Origin: Calothrix sp. MO_192.B10
GTDB taxonomy: Bacteria > Cyanobacteriota > Cyanobacteriia > Cyanobacteriales > Nostocaceae
Length of the DNA stretch: 36,791 bases
Reading direction: 5' to 3'
Assembly: GCA_030065055.1 (NCBI GenBank)
Contig: JASJDS010000045.1
Location: 1-36,791 of the forward strand
The notes under the pieces are model-generated. The model ran no database searches and was not told the origin of the DNA. It was given only the letters and a program-made list of their open reading frames with translations. The first letter of the stretch is position 1. Every line of letters starts with the position of its first letter. Of the stretch, positions 1 to 8,643 are shown in pieces. The position numbers and the translations under genes are program-made.

Positions 1-98
1 CCAAGGGGGCGTTTTTCCTCCTTTCCGGGTTTGGGTATCCAAACTCGTCTTGTGGGTTTTGCCTTACCGTTGATTCGCAAGTTTTTGGCGAGTTTTAA
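1..98 (-). pseudogene. Group II intron reverse transcriptase/maturase fragment (runs off the window)
   Basis: Reading the minus strand from about position 98 to the window edge gives one open frame of 32 residues. It includes RRVWIPKPGKEEKRPLG, the signature at the start of the RT domain in group II intron (LtrA-type) reverse transcriptases. The upstream residues (LAKNLRINGKAKP) also fit that family. The frame starts abruptly inside the porin gene, overlapping its last codons in another frame, and no intron 5' end or RT start codon is visible. This is therefore either an internally truncated intron joined to the porin or an assembly join. The remainder lies outside the window. The family is clear from the motif; whether the RT is intact further left cannot be seen. 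Confidence 0.7.
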
Positions 99-1651
99 CC
101 TCTGGAGGAAGCTGCTAAATTAAAATTGTCACTAGAAGTAGCTGTATTGGCTCCAAAAGGTAATTGAGCGAATTGACTGCCGGTAAAACTGGTAATATTG
201 TTGGTTGAACCAGGTTGAGGGGAATAATAATGGGCATAGCTGAAAACAATACCCAATCGGTCAGAGGGTGTAAATGTGATTTGACCTAAAGCTGTATAAT
301 CACCATTGAATAAACCTTTTCCTGGCTCGGGACTGGCATTAGAACTAGTATAATAAGTTAATCCAGCACCAATTTCATCGGTTAATTGATAGTAAACTCC
401 CCCACCAGCACCAAAACCAAGATCGTAGATAGGATTGTAAAAACCAAATACGGATATAGTTGAGGCGGGATTCAGAGCGGGAACAAAATCACTAGAGGAC
501 TGACGGGCTGCTGCCAGATAAACTAAAGTCTTGTCCCCTAGAGGAAAGCGATAAAATAATTTGCCAAGTCTGACATTATTACCTGTATTGGTAGCACCAG
601 CTATCTGCGTCATTGCTGTGCCAGTGACACTGCTGCCTAACCCGTTTATACTTCCGGCTTCCAGTCTGGTACGTAATAGGTCTTTGCCTGTAAAACTGGT
701 ATCCAAGTTTAATGCTACTCTACCAGCAAAGGTGACATTAGAATCCAAATCTTCTGTCGGACTTTCCCCAGAAGAAACAGCTTTGTTCCCGCCAAATACA
801 CTGGCAGCTAAAAAAGAGACTTGTCCCCGTAAAATTGTAGTAGGAGAAAAATTGCGTTCTTCTAGAAAAGATATCTGTCTGTCTTGAGCATCAACTTTAG
901 CTTGTATAGCAGCCAATTCCTCGGCAAATTCTCCTTGCAGCCTTTTTAATGTTGCCAAGTCTTCCTGGCTAGAAAGTTTATTGTTCAAACTATCAAGTGA
1001 ACGCCTAATTCTTAACAGGCAAGTATTCAACCCCGCAGCAAATTCATAACGGGTCATCGCCCGATTCCCATTAAAAGTTCTTGCACCAGAACCATTAATA
1101 CAGCGGTATTTTTCTACTAAGTTACGCAGTGCTTCATAAGCCCAATGGTCAGGAGTGACATCCTCTAACTGATTTACATCAATGACTCGGTCACCCAGTC
1201 TGTTGGATGGCAAGCGATTGCGTTTGTAAGGATCTAAAGAATCAGGAGGTTGGTTATATTGTTCGATTTGTGCTTGTAGTTTGTCATTAATAAGAATTTC
1301 TTTAACTTTAGATTCTGAATTCCCAGGGGATAATTGAGAACCCAAGGTGATAGGAATTAAATTGGAATTACTGAGAGAATTTGATTTAAAATTTATTACA
1401 GATGATGGACGCAGATATTGATTTCTGGTACTAACTTCGTTAATTGGTTTAATCTGCTTAACAGCAGTGTTTTCCGAATCAACTATTTGCTGCGCCTTCT
1501 CTATATCACTCTCTGATAAGTTTGGAGTTATTTGAGACTTTAAGACTGGATTATGACCAGGAACTGCTTGCCCTAAGACTGGAGGTACAATTAGCAATTT
1601 ACAACCCAGTATGACTGAAGTTAGGGGCAACGACACTGCCACTTTGTTCAT
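95..1651 (-). CDS. SLH-domain porin of the cyanobacterial iron-uptake/OprB type, 3'-truncated
   Basis: This encodes a 518-residue outer-membrane protein. It has an N-terminal signal peptide (about residues 1-28) and a low-complexity linker. An SLH domain follows around residues 165-215 (DVTPDHWAYEAL ... MTRYEFAAGLN), which anchors to peptidoglycan-linked polymers. A short coiled coil (about 220-265) precedes an OprB-like beta-barrel region. Known relatives are cyanobacterial porins for inorganic ions. The protein ends NLAASSRG, where the barrel should continue for several strands and finish with an aromatic-terminated beta-signal. Beyond the stop the DNA encodes reverse transcriptase, so the last barrel strands are missing and the protein is probably not assembled. 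It lies 137 bp downstream of pstS on the same strand and may share its transcript. Confidence 0.85.
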   Translation of the reverse strand: MNKVAVSLPLTSVILGCKLLIVPPVLGQAVPGHNPVLKSQITPNLSESDIEKAQQIVDSENTAVKQIKPINEVSTRNQYLRPSSVINFKSNSLSNSNLIPITLGSQLSPGNSESKVKEILINDKLQAQIEQYNQPPDSLDPYKRNRLPSNRLGDRVIDVNQLEDVTPDHWAYEALRNLVEKYRCINGSGARTFNGNRAMTRYEFAAGLNTCLLRIRRSLDSLNNKLSSQEDLATLKRLQGEFAEELAAIQAKVDAQDRQISFLEERNFSPTTILRGQVSFLAASVFGGNKAVSSGESPTEDLDSNVTFAGRVALNLDTSFTGKDLLRTRLEAGSINGLGSSVTGTAMTQIAGATNTGNNVRLGKLFYRFPLGDKTLVYLAAARQSSSDFVPALNPASTISVFGFYNPIYDLGFGAGGGVYYQLTDEIGAGLTYYTSSNASPEPGKGLFNGDYTALGQITFTPSDRLGIVFSYAHYYSPQPGSTNNITSFTGSQFAQLPFGANTATSSDNFNLAASSRG

Positions 1652-1788
1652 AATTTTTTACTAGCTTCTCCTCGCACAAATATAATCGACTGAAAAATAA
1701 AGTTTTCAGGACTAGCATAATAGGCTAATATGATATCTTAATTAAGTAATTTTTAAATATAGCCATATAATTTTTCAATAGGGACGAA

Positions 1789-2823
1789 TCAATAGGGACG
1801 AAACTTCAATTCATTATTAGCAGTTTCAATCACTTTTTTAGCAATATCTTGGGGAATTTTTGTGTACTGTAGTTCTTCATTAAATTCTTGACCTTTAGTT
1901 AAAATCCATGTCAACAAATCCTTAGTTGCTGTTAACATATCTTGATTAGTATACTTTTTATTAATTAGTAACCAAGTTAAACTGACTAAGGGATAACCAT
2001 CTTTTGGATCGTTAATATCTTCAGTAGTAAAATCATCTTTAAACTTGACATTAGCTAGGGCTTTTTTGGTTTGTTTTAAAGTTGGTCTCACGTAACGACC
2101 AGCTTGATTTTCAATCCTAGCTATAGGCAGATTATTTGCTAGGGCAACGCTTGTTTGCACGTAACCAATAGCTCCATCAATTCGCCGCACTTCTCCAGCC
2201 ACTCCACTGTCTTGAGGACGAGCAGCAAAAACCTCAAACCCCCATTTAGGTTTTCGACTTGCTGTTATTTTTCCCTTGGTAATCTGACTCAGGTATTTAG
2301 TCAACATAAAACTAGTACCGCTACTATCAGAACGAACCACTACCTGAATTCTTTTATCTGGTAAGCGGGGATTAACCTGTCTCCAATTACCAATTTCACC
2401 AGTGAATATTTTTGCCAACTTTTTCCGAGATAACTTAATATCAGTAGTTACGTTTTGTAAATTATAAACAATGGCTAATGCACCTCCCCCAGTTGGTACC
2501 ATCAGTAACCCATCTTCCATTTGATTTTGTTCAATGGGAGTAGGAATTAAAGTAGTAGCACCAAAGTCTACAGATTTATTCGTGAATAAACGAATCCCCC
2601 CACCACTACCGATGGCTGTGTATTTAAATTTTTTACCTGTTTCTTGTTCGTATTCTGCTATATAACGCTCGTAAAGAGGTTGAGGAAAAGAAGCACCTGC
2701 ACCTTTAAGTAATTGAGCAAAAACAGGACTGGTGGTAGAAATAATGGTTGTTGCAGTGACTGTGGCAGCTACAACTGGTTGCCAATTAATAATTGCAAAG
2801 GTCTTCATAATCTGATTTTTCAT
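1789..2823 (-). CDS. pstS: Phosphate ABC transporter substrate-binding protein PstS
   Basis: This 344-residue periplasmic phosphate-binding protein has a signal peptide ending near SPVFAQ (about residues 25-36). Family motifs follow: GAGASFPQPLYERYIAEY at the mature N-terminus, YTAIGSGGGIRLF, VDFGAT, and RSDSSGTSFMLTKYLS, which contributes to the phosphate site. It would hand phosphate to a PstCAB transporter, but no pstC, pstA or pstB gene is next to it, so it is an orphan copy here. Its ATG overlaps the stop codon of the upstream gene (TAATG), which suggests translational coupling. I did not find a convincing tandem Pho box in the leader of the upstream gene. Confidence 0.93.
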   Translation of the reverse strand: MKNQIMKTFAIINWQPVVAATVTATTIISTTSPVFAQLLKGAGASFPQPLYERYIAEYEQETGKKFKYTAIGSGGGIRLFTNKSVDFGATTLIPTPIEQNQMEDGLLMVPTGGGALAIVYNLQNVTTDIKLSRKKLAKIFTGEIGNWRQVNPRLPDKRIQVVVRSDSSGTSFMLTKYLSQITKGKITASRKPKWGFEVFAARPQDSGVAGEVRRIDGAIGYVQTSVALANNLPIARIENQAGRYVRPTLKQTKKALANVKFKDDFTTEDINDPKDGYPLVSLTWLLINKKYTNQDMLTATKDLLTWILTKGQEFNEELQYTKIPQDIAKKVIETANNELKFRPY

Positions 2824-3371
2824 TATGATGATGGATTAATAGTGACCTTTGTAACCTTCTTATCATCAAGATAAATTTCAAACCAGAAACCATTATTCAT
2901 AACAATTTCATAGACAAATTCACCTAAACGAGTACTTCGCCAGGTACTGACAATTTGGGCATTTGGTGCCCACTGCTTGAGTGCTTTCATGGCATTTTCA
3001 GGAACGGCACTACGTTCTATTTCTTCGTCAACTTCAATAATTTTGCCGTCGGGAGTGGCATCTACTAAGAATTTAAAACCTTGTTGGTTTTGACCACCTA
3101 TTTCATAGACTATAGAACCGTCTGATTTCATCTCTACTCCTGCTTCTTTTGGCTCACCACCAGTCACAAGTTTTACGGAAGCCATAACAGGAAGTGGTAC
3201 TTCTGAAAGGGATATTTTTCTTTCTATCCCACCAAAGGTTTGAGCTATCAATAAATTTTCTTGCTGAGGTAAAGATTGAGCTTTTGCATCATTCAAATAA
3301 ATTGAGGAGGCGAGAATAGCCATTCCTGTAGTGGTTAAAATTTTATGCCAAGTATTTGTGAAGAAAATCAT
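2823..3371 (-). CDS. Secreted PepSY-like domain protein of unknown function
   Basis: This 182-residue protein has a signal peptide (hydrophobic about residues 12-25, cleavage near NDAKAQS). The mature part appears to hold two related alpha/beta repeats. Each has a helix followed by strands, with Y-E-[IV]-stretches (SIVYEIGG and FVYEIVMNNG) resembling the PepSY / propeptide-like fold: PENAMKALKQWAPNAQIVSTWR, then FWFEIYLDD. Such domains often bind or inhibit partners in the periplasm; the role here is not known. It is the first gene of a probable three-gene unit with pstS (1-bp overlap) and the porin. The fold assignment is inferred from pattern only. Confidence 0.7.
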   Translation of the reverse strand: MIFFTNTWHKILTTTGMAILASSIYLNDAKAQSLPQQENLLIAQTFGGIERKISLSEVPLPVMASVKLVTGGEPKEAGVEMKSDGSIVYEIGGQNQQGFKFLVDATPDGKIIEVDEEIERSAVPENAMKALKQWAPNAQIVSTWRSTRLGEFVYEIVMNNGFWFEIYLDDKKVTKVTINPSS

Positions 3372-3659
3372 TTATTTTGATGATTGATATATTAATTTTT
3401 ATTAAACTTTGTGCGCCCAACAAGTATAAAATAACATAACCGAGTTTCGTAAATATTTCAAGTCATTACTCTATGCCAAAATTCCGCTCCACCAATACAA
3501 GTAGTTAGACAAAATTAATTACATAATTTTTCTTCAAATTATCTCAGAGAATGTTTGTCAAGTCAAAACCACCTCAAGTTATGATATTTTGTCAGTAGAT
3601 AAAAATACGACAAAGTTGCAATGACTATGTCTAAATCATATCCAACTAGCTTGAGAATA

Positions 3660-3701
3660 GGGAACAGGGAACAGGGAACAGGGAACAGGGAACAGGGAAC
3701 A
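3660..3701. repeat. Heptamer tandem repeat, 6 x GGGAACA
   Basis: Six perfect copies of GGGAACA run from 3660 to 3701, ending at a diverged unit (GGTAAGA). This belongs to the class of short tandemly repeated repetitive heptamers known from heterocystous cyanobacteria. It lies in the non-coding stretch upstream of the PepSY-like/pstS unit. Confidence 0.95.
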
Positions 3702-3760
3702 GGTAAGAGATATTTTCATCTGCAGGTTGTGGGATTTGACCGTGGGGGGCTAGTTAAGGT

Positions 3761-3824
3761 GATCCCCGACTTCTGAATCAATATCCGCACATTGTAGCAA
3801 TTCCTAGGATAGAAGTCGGGGATC
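3761..3824. repeat. Inverted repeat GATCCCCGACTTCT ... AGAAGTCGGGGATC
   Basis: A perfect 14-bp inverted repeat (3761-3774 and 3811-3824) is separated by 36 bp. The same termini, extended to 20 bp, flank a 311-bp segment at 26021-26331, and a single diverged arm occurs near 29768-29788. The termini are typical of a non-autonomous, MITE-like element. No transposase is encoded. Confidence 0.75.
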
Positions 3825-3878
3825 GTTCGCACCCGCGACTCGTCAAAATTAATGGGACAAAGCACTAGCTTGAAAAAA

Positions 3879-3959
3879 CCTCACTCTGACAAGAGCGGAC
3901 ATCCCTCTCCTTAATAAGGAGAGGGAAAGATTTTTGTCTAGCAAAAAGCGAGGGTGAGG
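3879..3959. repeat. Palindromic repeat with CCCTCTCCTTA core (copy A)
   Basis: An 81-bp element starts CCTCAC and ends GTGAGG, with a central palindrome at 3903-3925 (11-bp arms around one base). Copy B at 10675-10749 is the same element in reverse orientation, and a partial copy lies at about 31636-31672. It is non-coding and can form a long hairpin, so it may act as a transcription stop where it follows genes. Confidence 0.8.
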
Positions 3960-4009
3960 TTTTTCATGGGCAGGTTGTGAGATTTTCTCATGGAGGGCTG
4001 AGTTGACAG

Positions 4010-4563
4010 TTTATGAATCCGATGGAGCTGGAGTAAGAAAATTATTCTTGCAAGTAAAGAGTGACACTCTCTCCGTCAATTCGTAAGGATTGACAGGAGA
4101 TTCTTGTTTCATCCCCACATAGAATTAGGGAAATGACAAATCAGCGTTTGTGCGATCGCTAATTCGAGGTTGGTTTGTATTTAGTTGTATTTAGGTTGAT
4201 GCAGGCTATCAAGGACAAGGGCTTATTACATGGATTATAGATAGCTATCTAGGACTAAAGCTGCATCTCACAATTGGTGATTGTTGCTTGTTAAGTTCAA
4301 ATATTCTTGTAGGGTCACCCAACGGCAATACCGCATTTTGCCTTCCCTACAGAAAAGATATGCCAGTTGGTAAGTCTTTGAAGAAAAGTTTAATACTTTC
4401 CAACATCCTCTCAGATGGGTGTAAAATGACTCACACAATTCCAGAGTACTCCATAGGAGGCAATTATTCACAGATGTTCACTATTTCAAATACAAATTTT
4501 TCCAGCTTTTCATCTGAATCGATTTGCCAATATTGCATCAGCAGCTACTGGAAAAAAAGCATT
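4010..4563. other. Non-coding stretch, no gene recognised
   Basis: About 550 bp downstream of the broken FAH gene. Short open frames exist on both strands, but none resembles a family I know, and they overlap each other in opposite directions. One HIP1 octamer lies near 4153. It may be decayed mobile-element DNA that replaced the 3' end of the FAH gene. Confidence 0.4.
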
Positions 4564-5085
4564 TTATTTACGTCGAAAAATGAAAGCAATCAGATCGGGA
4601 ATTGAAAATAGCATTTGTTTAGTAGAACCTTGTTGGCGAACTTCACCATTCACTTCCAGTTTGATTTCCAGTTCTTCTATTTCTTGGCTGTGATTCAACT
4701 GACGGAATTTTGACAATGGACAAGCGTTTACAAAACTTTTTGCTAGATCCCAAGGATGCTTTTTAGCCTTCAGTTCACTTTGCTTATCACGAAGAGTCAA
4801 ATCTAAAGCAATACCAACGTAACTAATTGCCTGCAAAACCTGACTTTGCTTTGCCTGATACAAGTCAGCACCAAGTTGTATGGCAATCTCAGTTTCGTAA
4901 TCACATCGTCCTAAATTATCAGGTAAAAATATCTTTCCTTCAAATGGGACAATGCAGGCGGGGGATTTTGTGAAAATTATAGGCTCTGTGGGTACTGGAT
5001 TGTTTAGTTCCTTTGCGTGGTCAGCATAATTACGACCTACACAATAAATTGAACCAATTGTTTTTGGTATATTAGAAGAACTCAT
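4564..5085 (-). pseudogene. Fumarylacetoacetate hydrolase (FAH) family protein, 3'-truncated
   Basis: The 173-residue product begins with the FAH-superfamily core: IYCVGRNYADHAKELNN, PIIFTKSPACIVPFEG, and the acidic metal-site segment CDYETEIAIQLG. YVGIALDLTLRDKQ, HPWDLAKSFVNACPLS and FSIPDLIAFI follow. Complete small FAH proteins continue after DLIAFIS with a conserved G-D-x-[IL]-x-T-G-T-P loop and about 40 more residues. Here the frame ends FIFRRK and the missing part is not found downstream in any frame. The metal-binding acids are present, but the loss of the C-terminal loop suggests an inactive enzyme. A TnpB remnant lies 120 bp upstream and unrecognised DNA lies downstream, consistent with rearrangement at both ends. 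Confidence 0.8.
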
Positions 5086-5207
5086 TACGCAATTAGCTTT
5101 CGAGCAGATAATTTCCCATATTAATGGGATCTAAGTTAAGTCGGCACAAAAAACTCAAAAGATGGCGCGATTGAGCGAATACGGTATCCGATGTTACCGT
5201 TATCACC

Positions 5208-5420
5208 TTGAAATTAACGGTGAAACCTGTATTTAGTGGTAAGCGTGTAAAGCGCGGTTTATATAAAACTTCCACTGATCAAGTAATCAATGCTGATATT
5301 AATGGAAGTATGAATATAGCAAGAAAAGTAATTCCCAATGCTTTTGAGGGAATAGAGGGATTGCCGTTGATCCCTGTAGTTTTAGGACTTTGGACTAAGA
5401 TTACAAACGTAAATGTCTAG
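5208..5420 (+). pseudogene. TnpB (IS200/IS605 OrfB) C-terminal remnant
   Basis: Recognisable homology begins at VFSGKRVKRGLYKTST and runs through VINADINGSMNIARKV, which carries the final RuvC acidic residue and the typical D-x-N-x-x-x-N pattern, to the NAFEGIEG tail. In full TnpB proteins of about 400 residues these are the last 60-70. The preceding 110 bp shows no zinc-ribbon or earlier RuvC motif, so the 5' part of the gene is lost. The TTG start is arbitrary. The element is dead on its own; its right end may lie shortly after 5420. Confidence 0.85.
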
Positions 5421-5569
5421 ATATGTTTATGTATTGGTAGATATGTCCAGATTTATACGAGCGGTTTAAGTCTGGGCAATTGTTTTTGTTAAAATTCTGT
5501 AACCACTCTGTATAACCACGGGAAACTGATGTACACTTATTTTCTCAATATGTAAGATATTAAATTGCA

Positions 5570-6688
5570 ATGGAAGCGGTTTGGAAGTTCATTCAAAATT
5601 TTGATTTTTCTGGCATACCGGTAGGTAAGATTATTGCCGTTATTGTTGTCCTCACCCTGACACAGATATTTAGGCGAGTTTTCACGGCAATCATGATCAA
5701 GACTGTTGAACGCCTAACTCGTAAAACCGAGACCACCCTGGATGATGAATTGGTCAGCGTTCTCAAGCCATCCCTAAGCTTGCTGATTTTTCTGGGTGGA
5801 CTATGGATAGTAAGGATTATTCTGTCAGATGACCTAGGACCTAAATTGGGTGAAACAGCAGACTCAATTCTTAATATCATCTTTATTTTTATAGTTGCCT
5901 ATATTATCTACCGTAGTGCTTCAATATTGGGACAGATAGTTGCCAACTCATTGCTACGTACAGATACAGAGCTGGACGAGTTGCTCAGACCCTTCCTGCC
6001 CAAGATTTTTCAAGCAATAGCTATTATTGCGATCGCTATCAAGGTAACTGAGATATTCTTAGGGAGATCCATCGGAGCGCTGGTAGGTCTGCTAGGAGGA
6101 GCAGGGATTACCTTAGGTTTGTTATTCAAGGATATTGTTTATGACTGGTTCTGTACAGTCATTATCTACTCCGATAATCTGTATAAAGAAGGTGACTGGA
6201 TAGGAGTGTCAGGAGTAAATGGTTTTGCGGAGGTACTAAAGGTCGGATTCAGAAGTACAACTCTTCATATAGCTGATTGGGGTTCCATCGTCAAAATGCC
6301 CAATTCCAAAATGATTACCGGAATTGTGGAAAATTGGTCGCAAAACCCTGGTGAAGAGTTAAAGTGGGGACTGAATTTCACTCTCAAAATTGACGGAATT
6401 TCATCACAGCAAACAGCTAGGATTTGTGATGGAATTGAAGAGATTCTCAAGTCTATGGATGGCTTATGGAAGTCATATGCAGTTCGTTTTTCCAGCATTG
6501 AAGAGAATGCCCGCGTGATTAAAATGAAGTTATTTGTGAATGATGATAATATCTACTTTGATGTTGAAAAACAATTGAATCTATCAATTTTAGAGCTATT
6601 AGAAAAAGAGGGCATCGATTCTCTTCATGTGCTTCTGAGAACTGATCCAGAAAAATATCAACAAAGCATGAAAGGAATCAATAATTAA
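5570..6688 (+). CDS. MscS-family mechanosensitive ion channel
   Basis: This 372-residue membrane protein has about four or five hydrophobic segments in the first 170 residues. The MscS pore-helix signature follows (SIGALVGLLGGAGITLGLLF, then KDIVYDWFCTVIIYSDN). After it comes the beta domain (YKEGDWIGVSGVNGFAEV ... VKMPNSKM) and a cytoplasmic alpha/beta C-terminus. The family opens under membrane tension to release solutes after osmotic downshift. The ATG at 5570 fits the start of the first hydrophobic segment. It converges on a second MscS-family gene, with a hairpin between them. Confidence 0.9.
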   Translation: MEAVWKFIQNFDFSGIPVGKIIAVIVVLTLTQIFRRVFTAIMIKTVERLTRKTETTLDDELVSVLKPSLSLLIFLGGLWIVRIILSDDLGPKLGETADSILNIIFIFIVAYIIYRSASILGQIVANSLLRTDTELDELLRPFLPKIFQAIAIIAIAIKVTEIFLGRSIGALVGLLGGAGITLGLLFKDIVYDWFCTVIIYSDNLYKEGDWIGVSGVNGFAEVLKVGFRSTTLHIADWGSIVKMPNSKMITGIVENWSQNPGEELKWGLNFTLKIDGISSQQTARICDGIEEILKSMDGLWKSYAVRFSSIEENARVIKMKLFVNDDNIYFDVEKQLNLSILELLEKEGIDSLHVLLRTDPEKYQQSMKGINN

Positions 6689-6700
6689 AAATAAATTTGA

Positions 6701-6725
6701 GTAGGGTGGGCATTGCCCACCCTAC
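6701..6725. terminator. Bidirectional hairpin terminator between convergent MscS genes
   Basis: A perfect 11-bp stem GTAGGGTGGGC / GCCCACCCTAC has a 3-nt loop. A T-rich run lies downstream on the plus side and an A/T-rich run on the minus side. It sits in the 45-bp gap between two convergent genes, so it can serve both. Similar GTAGGGTGGGC palindromes are dispersed in cyanobacterial genomes, so it may have been a repeat first. Confidence 0.8.
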
Positions 6726-6733
6726 TAATTTAA

Positions 6734-8365
6734 TTATTTTTCAGTTACATTGTTATTCCGTGAGGAACTTTGCCCTGCCCAGTCAGGTTTATCTGTGGTT
6801 TCCCCAATAGGAATATAAATTCCTTCGCGATCGAATGCTTCTTTCAAAAGTTTTCTCAAAGTTCGTTTGACTTGCACGTGTCTACCTGGTTTAACCTTTG
6901 TGATTGTGAAAATGGATAAGCGAATATCGCCAAATTCTTTAATTCCGTCCACTTTTGTCGGTTCCAGAATATCGCTGTTTTTTTCTTTCAGTTGACGACC
7001 AACAGTTTCGATAATTTCCTGAACGCGATTTAGATTGCTATCGTAATCAACACCAACCTCAACATAGGCATAAACAAAACCTTTAGAAAAGTTGGTAACT
7101 GAGGCAATATCTCCATTACGCACGATGTAGACTTGTCCGAGGAGATGACGAATGCGTGTTGTTCTCAATTCAATAGCTTCCACATATCCTGATGCTTTAT
7201 CTGTTTCGATATAATCTCCCACTAAATAATAATTTTCAAATAGGATAAAGAAACCCGATACAATATCATTAATTAGATTTTGCGCTCCCAGACCTACAGC
7301 TAAACCCAAAATCCCTGCACCAGCTAAAATTGGTCCTGGATTCATCCCAATTGTTTCCAGCATTAAAACCCCTGCCCCAAAATAAATAAAATATTTGACA
7401 ATACTTTTGATTAGAGGGGCTATTGTCTCCCGTCTTTGTTGTTGAGCTTCTGTTAAATTTTGCGATTTTATTAATAATTCTTCAACAATTAAGGAAGCAA
7501 TTGAGATGAGTATTCGACTCAATAAAAAGATTGAAATTAATTTAATTCCAACTACTCCCCAACTAGCAAAATTGGCAATAAAATCAACCTGCTGAACAAC
7601 AAGAGTTGCCATAAGAACATAAATAATATATTCCAAACAACGCTTGAAAAAAGGAATTATATGTCGGAACTGGTCATAAAATCGCAAGAAATTATCTGGA
7701 CTGGAATATTTAACGCTGAGGGCATCCAGGCTATCAATAATAACAGCAACTACTTTAAAAATTAGTAGCCCAATGGAGATAATCAGATAAATTCGTAGCA
7801 GGACGTATAAATATTTAGTAATAACAGGCGGGAGAATTAGAAATTGAGCGCAAAGAATCGCGACCCCAATCCAAGCTGCACTATTAATATTCTTTTTTAA
7901 GGTGTTAAAGAATGTGGCAATGCTCTCATCATTGCCAGCAATTTGATCAAAATTTTGAGCATATCTCGATACTTTATCTAGCAAAGGGTTAAAAATTCGC
8001 AACGCAATACTTGTTGCCAGAATTGCCCCTAGACTTTTGACGATACGTAAGCCAAGGGCTGTCCAAAACTTTGTGGGAATTTGATTGATGAGCTGTAAAC
8101 TATAGTCTCGAACATTTTCGCCTTGATAGACAAGATATCCATTAATTCCAATTATTGCTAACGACAAAATACCACTGAAAAAAAAGAGACAAACACGAAA
8201 ATTACGACGAATTACTGATGCGCTGTTGTTGAATTTTTTCAGTAAAGGAATTTTAATAATTTGTCGATACAGTTTGTCAAAGCACCAATTAATCAGGAAG
8301 AAAAAGATAACAACTAAAATAAGTTCAGCTGCAATTGTAGTAATGTTAATTGTTAAATTATTCAT
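6734..8365 (-). CDS. Large MscS-family mechanosensitive channel
   Basis: This 543-residue protein has about eight or more hydrophobic segments before the conserved pore region (PILAGAGILGLAVGLGAQ, then NLINDIVSGFFILFENYYLVGDYI). The beta domain follows (VEAIELRTTRIRHLLGQVYIV RNGDI) and a cytoplasmic tail ends DREGIYIPIGE. The extra N-terminal membrane segments place it with the larger MscS relatives rather than the minimal MscS. The pore helix is Gly/Ala-rich, as expected. It is transcribed convergently with the shorter MscS-family gene, and its upstream region holds an imperfect dyad at 8523-8546. Confidence 0.9.
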   Translation of the reverse strand: MNNLTINITTIAAELILVVIFFFLINWCFDKLYRQIIKIPLLKKFNNSASVIRRNFRVCLFFFSGILSLAIIGINGYLVYQGENVRDYSLQLINQIPTKFWTALGLRIVKSLGAILATSIALRIFNPLLDKVSRYAQNFDQIAGNDESIATFFNTLKKNINSAAWIGVAILCAQFLILPPVITKYLYVLLRIYLIISIGLLIFKVVAVIIDSLDALSVKYSSPDNFLRFYDQFRHIIPFFKRCLEYIIYVLMATLVVQQVDFIANFASWGVVGIKLISIFLLSRILISIASLIVEELLIKSQNLTEAQQQRRETIAPLIKSIVKYFIYFGAGVLMLETIGMNPGPILAGAGILGLAVGLGAQNLINDIVSGFFILFENYYLVGDYIETDKASGYVEAIELRTTRIRHLLGQVYIVRNGDIASVTNFSKGFVYAYVEVGVDYDSNLNRVQEIIETVGRQLKEKNSDILEPTKVDGIKEFGDIRLSIFTITKVKPGRHVQVKRTLRKLLKEAFDREGIYIPIGETTDKPDWAGQSSSRNNNVTEK

Positions 8366-8522
8366 GAATGTATACTGATCTGAAAAATGTTAATTTAGTT
8401 TCCTCTTAGTATGGCTTATCAGTCTCCTTGTGTACAACTCGCCGCTATTTTTTAAGTATTTATACTTAGCAGATTGCGAACGGGTCACACCCGGTTTCAA
8501 GACATAAACTTGTACTTGATTC

Positions 8523-8546
8523 AACTATAACCTCAGGGTTGGAGTT
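8523..8546. promoter_or_regulatory. Imperfect dyad in the leader of the large MscS gene
   Basis: AACTATAACC and GGTTGGAGTT form an inverted repeat with 8 of 10 paired positions around a 4-nt spacer (TCAG). It lies about 160 bp upstream of the MscS start, in a 278-bp non-coding gap, so it could be an operator. No regulator gene is adjacent and no convincing -35/-10 pair could be placed. Treat it as a candidate only. Confidence 0.25.
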
Positions 8547-8643
8547 AATTAAGTATCAAAAAATTAATCTTCTACCTTGAATGACAAAGCGAGCAGATTG
8601 ATCATATTTTATTTTATTTCGGCAAATAATTAACAACTGTGTT

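Larger units (their letters stand above)
3711..4006. repeat. Repeat block flanked by imperfect direct repeats
   Basis: Two imperfect direct repeats (about 3711-3755 and 3963-4006, both reading TTTTCAT..GCAGGTTGTG.GATTT) bracket about 210 bp. A related copy occurs in inverse orientation at about 23109-23150. The interior holds two palindromic elements listed separately. The block looks like a composite of small non-autonomous repeats. Confidence 0.6.

Noticed and set aside
561-887. Plus-strand open frame of 108 codons
   Set aside because: It lies entirely inside the porin gene on the opposite strand and its composition follows that gene.
3372-3480. Pho box upstream of the PepSY-like/pstS unit
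   Set aside because: No tandem CTTAACCT-like octamers were found; the A/T-rich leader only superficially resembles one.
4268-4605. Two overlapping opposite-strand open frames
   Set aside because: Each occupies the other's reverse strand, no family is recognised, and neither has a ribosome site or colinear neighbour.
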